From the NCBI GenBank assembly GCA_007119305.1, contig SKPY01000351.1, positions 1-5,808 of the forward strand: a stretch of 5,808 nucleotides of DNA, written 5' to 3'. Positions within the stretch are counted from its first letter, which is position 1; each line of letters begins with the position of its first letter. The DNA comes from Nitriliruptorales bacterium. Lineage in GTDB: Bacteria; Actinomycetota; Nitriliruptoria; Euzebyales; Egibacteraceae. A program made the position numbers and the translations under genes. The notes below the pieces were generated by a model. The model made no database searches and was not told the origin of the DNA. It was given only the letters and a program-made list of their open reading frames with translations. Below, piece after piece: positions 4,749 to 5,808 of this stretch.

Positions 4749-5807
4749 ATGACCGATGCCCTGCACGCGCTCGGGTGGGACGACCGACTGGCGGCGTCCC
4801 TGGCCGCTGCGTGCCCCCAGGGCGGCGCGCCCGGCCGTGTGGCCCGTGTCGACCGCGGCGGCTGGCTGACGCTCGAGACCGCGACCGGGGACGTGCGCGC
4901 CCGTCTGCATCCGCGTTTCCGCCGCCCGAGCGATCCGCTCGAGGTTCCCACCGTCGGCGACTGGGTGGTCGTGCCACCGAGGGGGGTGGGGGAGCCGATC
5001 GTCGAGACGGTGCTGCCGCGGCGCACCGCACTGGTGCGCAACGCGGGGGGTGACGAGCGCGACGTGCGGCAGGTGCTCGCGGCCAACGTCGACACGGTGC
5101 TGGTGGCGTTGCCGCTGGATGGCGACCGCAACCCCCGCCGCACGGACCGGTTCTGCAACCTCGCATGGTCGGGCGGGGCCAGGCCGGCGCTGCTGTTGAC
5201 GAAGGCCGACACCGTCCCTGTGGAGGAGGTCCGCGCTGCAGTCGCCGAGGCAAGCCAGCACGGGGCTCCCGTCCACACGGTCAGTGCCCGCGACGGCGCG
5301 GGGCTCGCGGCACTCGAGCCCTACCTCGGTCCCGGCCAGACCGTGGTGCTGCTCGGCGTGAGCGGTGCCGGCAAGTCGACGCTCGCCAACCGCCTGCTCG
5401 GCCAGGACGTGCTGGACACCGCTGCGGTGCGGCGCGACGGCAAGGGGCGGCACAAGACCACGCACCGCGCGCTGCTGCGCCTGCCCACCGGCGGGGTGCT
5501 CATCGACACGCCCGGCCTGCGCAGCGTGGCGGCGTGGGATGACGGGGCCGAGGACGCGTTCGGGGACGTGGAGCGCGTGGCCGCCACCTGCCACTTCAGC
5601 GACTGCACGCACGAGCGGGAGCCGGGCTGCGCGGTGCAGGAAGCCGTCGCCACCGGCGCGCTCGACCCCGGTCGCGTGGACAGCTACCGGACCCTGCGCC
5701 GTGAGCAGGAGGCCCTCGCGGCGCGGCGGGCCGTCGCGGAGCGCCGCAGCCGGCGCGGGGGCCGTGGTGCCCGCAGGCCACCTGGAAGCGGCGTGCGCGG
5801 GCGCTGA
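4749..5807 (+). CDS. rsgA: Ribosome small-subunit-dependent GTPase RsgA (YjeQ)
   Basis: The predicted 352-residue GTPase acts in late maturation of the 30S ribosomal subunit, where GTP hydrolysis is stimulated by the subunit itself. Residues 28-95 match the N-terminal OB-fold (GRVARVDRGG; VPTVGDWV). The GTPase domain has the circularly permuted order that defines the family: G4 TKAD (151-154), G5 VSA (178-180), G1 GVSGAGKST (203-211), G2 around KGRHKTTH (232-239), then G3 DTPG (253-256). The zinc-binding segment has C281, C286, H288 and C294 (CHFSDCTHEREPGC), as expected. The tail, 317-352, is rich in Arg and Gly and probably contacts rRNA. The ATG at 4749 has AAGG 5 bases upstream, and the start LHALGWDDRL is typical of these proteins. 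The stop is one base from the window edge, so downstream neighbours are unseen. Confidence 0.97.
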   Translation: MTDALHALGWDDRLAASLAAACPQGGAPGRVARVDRGGWLTLETATGDVRARLHPRFRRPSDPLEVPTVGDWVVVPPRGVGEPIVETVLPRRTALVRNAGGDERDVRQVLAANVDTVLVALPLDGDRNPRRTDRFCNLAWSGGARPALLLTKADTVPVEEVRAAVAEASQHGAPVHTVSARDGAGLAALEPYLGPGQTVVLLGVSGAGKSTLANRLLGQDVLDTAAVRRDGKGRHKTTHRALLRLPTGGVLIDTPGLRSVAAWDDGAEDAFGDVERVAATCHFSDCTHEREPGCAVQEAVATGALDPGRVDSYRTLRREQEALAARRAVAERRSRRGGRGARRPPGSGVRGR

Positions 5808-5808
5808 G

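Noticed and set aside
3192..5612. 806-residue minus-strand open frame
   Set aside because: It overlaps the DUF418 gene in another frame and is antisense to rsgA; the translation is low complexity.

Overview
The window is a high-GC stretch typical of an actinobacterium or related lineage. GTG and TTG starts, a tight gene layout and long spurious antisense reading frames all fit this; no marker in the window fixes the genus. I find seven protein-coding genes, one of them cut by the left edge. There is no rRNA, tRNA, CRISPR array or insertion sequence.

Layout, left to right. (1) 1-455, minus strand: the N-terminal 151 residues of a response regulator. Its receiver domain is complete, and the first residues after it look like the start of an RsbW-type ATPase domain. 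(2) 456-637: a divergent intergenic region with a strong GC-rich inverted repeat. (3) 638-1855, plus strand: a secreted M23 zinc endopeptidase with a long helical region, a perfect 18-bp tandem repeat encoding RRREEE units, and an intact catalytic domain. (4) 1863-3099, minus strand: a compact arsenic operon read from a promoter near 3195-3168. In transcription order it encodes a 51-residue four-cysteine microprotein, ArsR and the arsenite methyltransferase ArsM. Consecutive genes overlap by 4 bases (GTGA, then ATGA). (5) 3145-3195: the promoter and likely ArsR operator, carrying three TTCATCGA direct repeats. (6) 3287-4585, minus strand: a DUF418-family membrane protein, probably starting at TTG. 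(7) 4749-5807, plus strand: RsgA, the circularly permuted GTPase of 30S ribosome assembly.

The ars unit is the coherent system here. ArsR, carrying cysteines of two different arsenic-sensor types, presumably represses the promoter. On As(III) binding it would release the promoter, so that the Cys-rich microprotein and ArsM are made together. No arsenite efflux pump or arsenate reductase gene lies in the window, so detoxification from this locus would rest on methylation. The microprotein is the most interesting unexplained element. The flanking genes (response regulator, M23 peptidase, DUF418, rsgA) show no evident functional link to arsenic.
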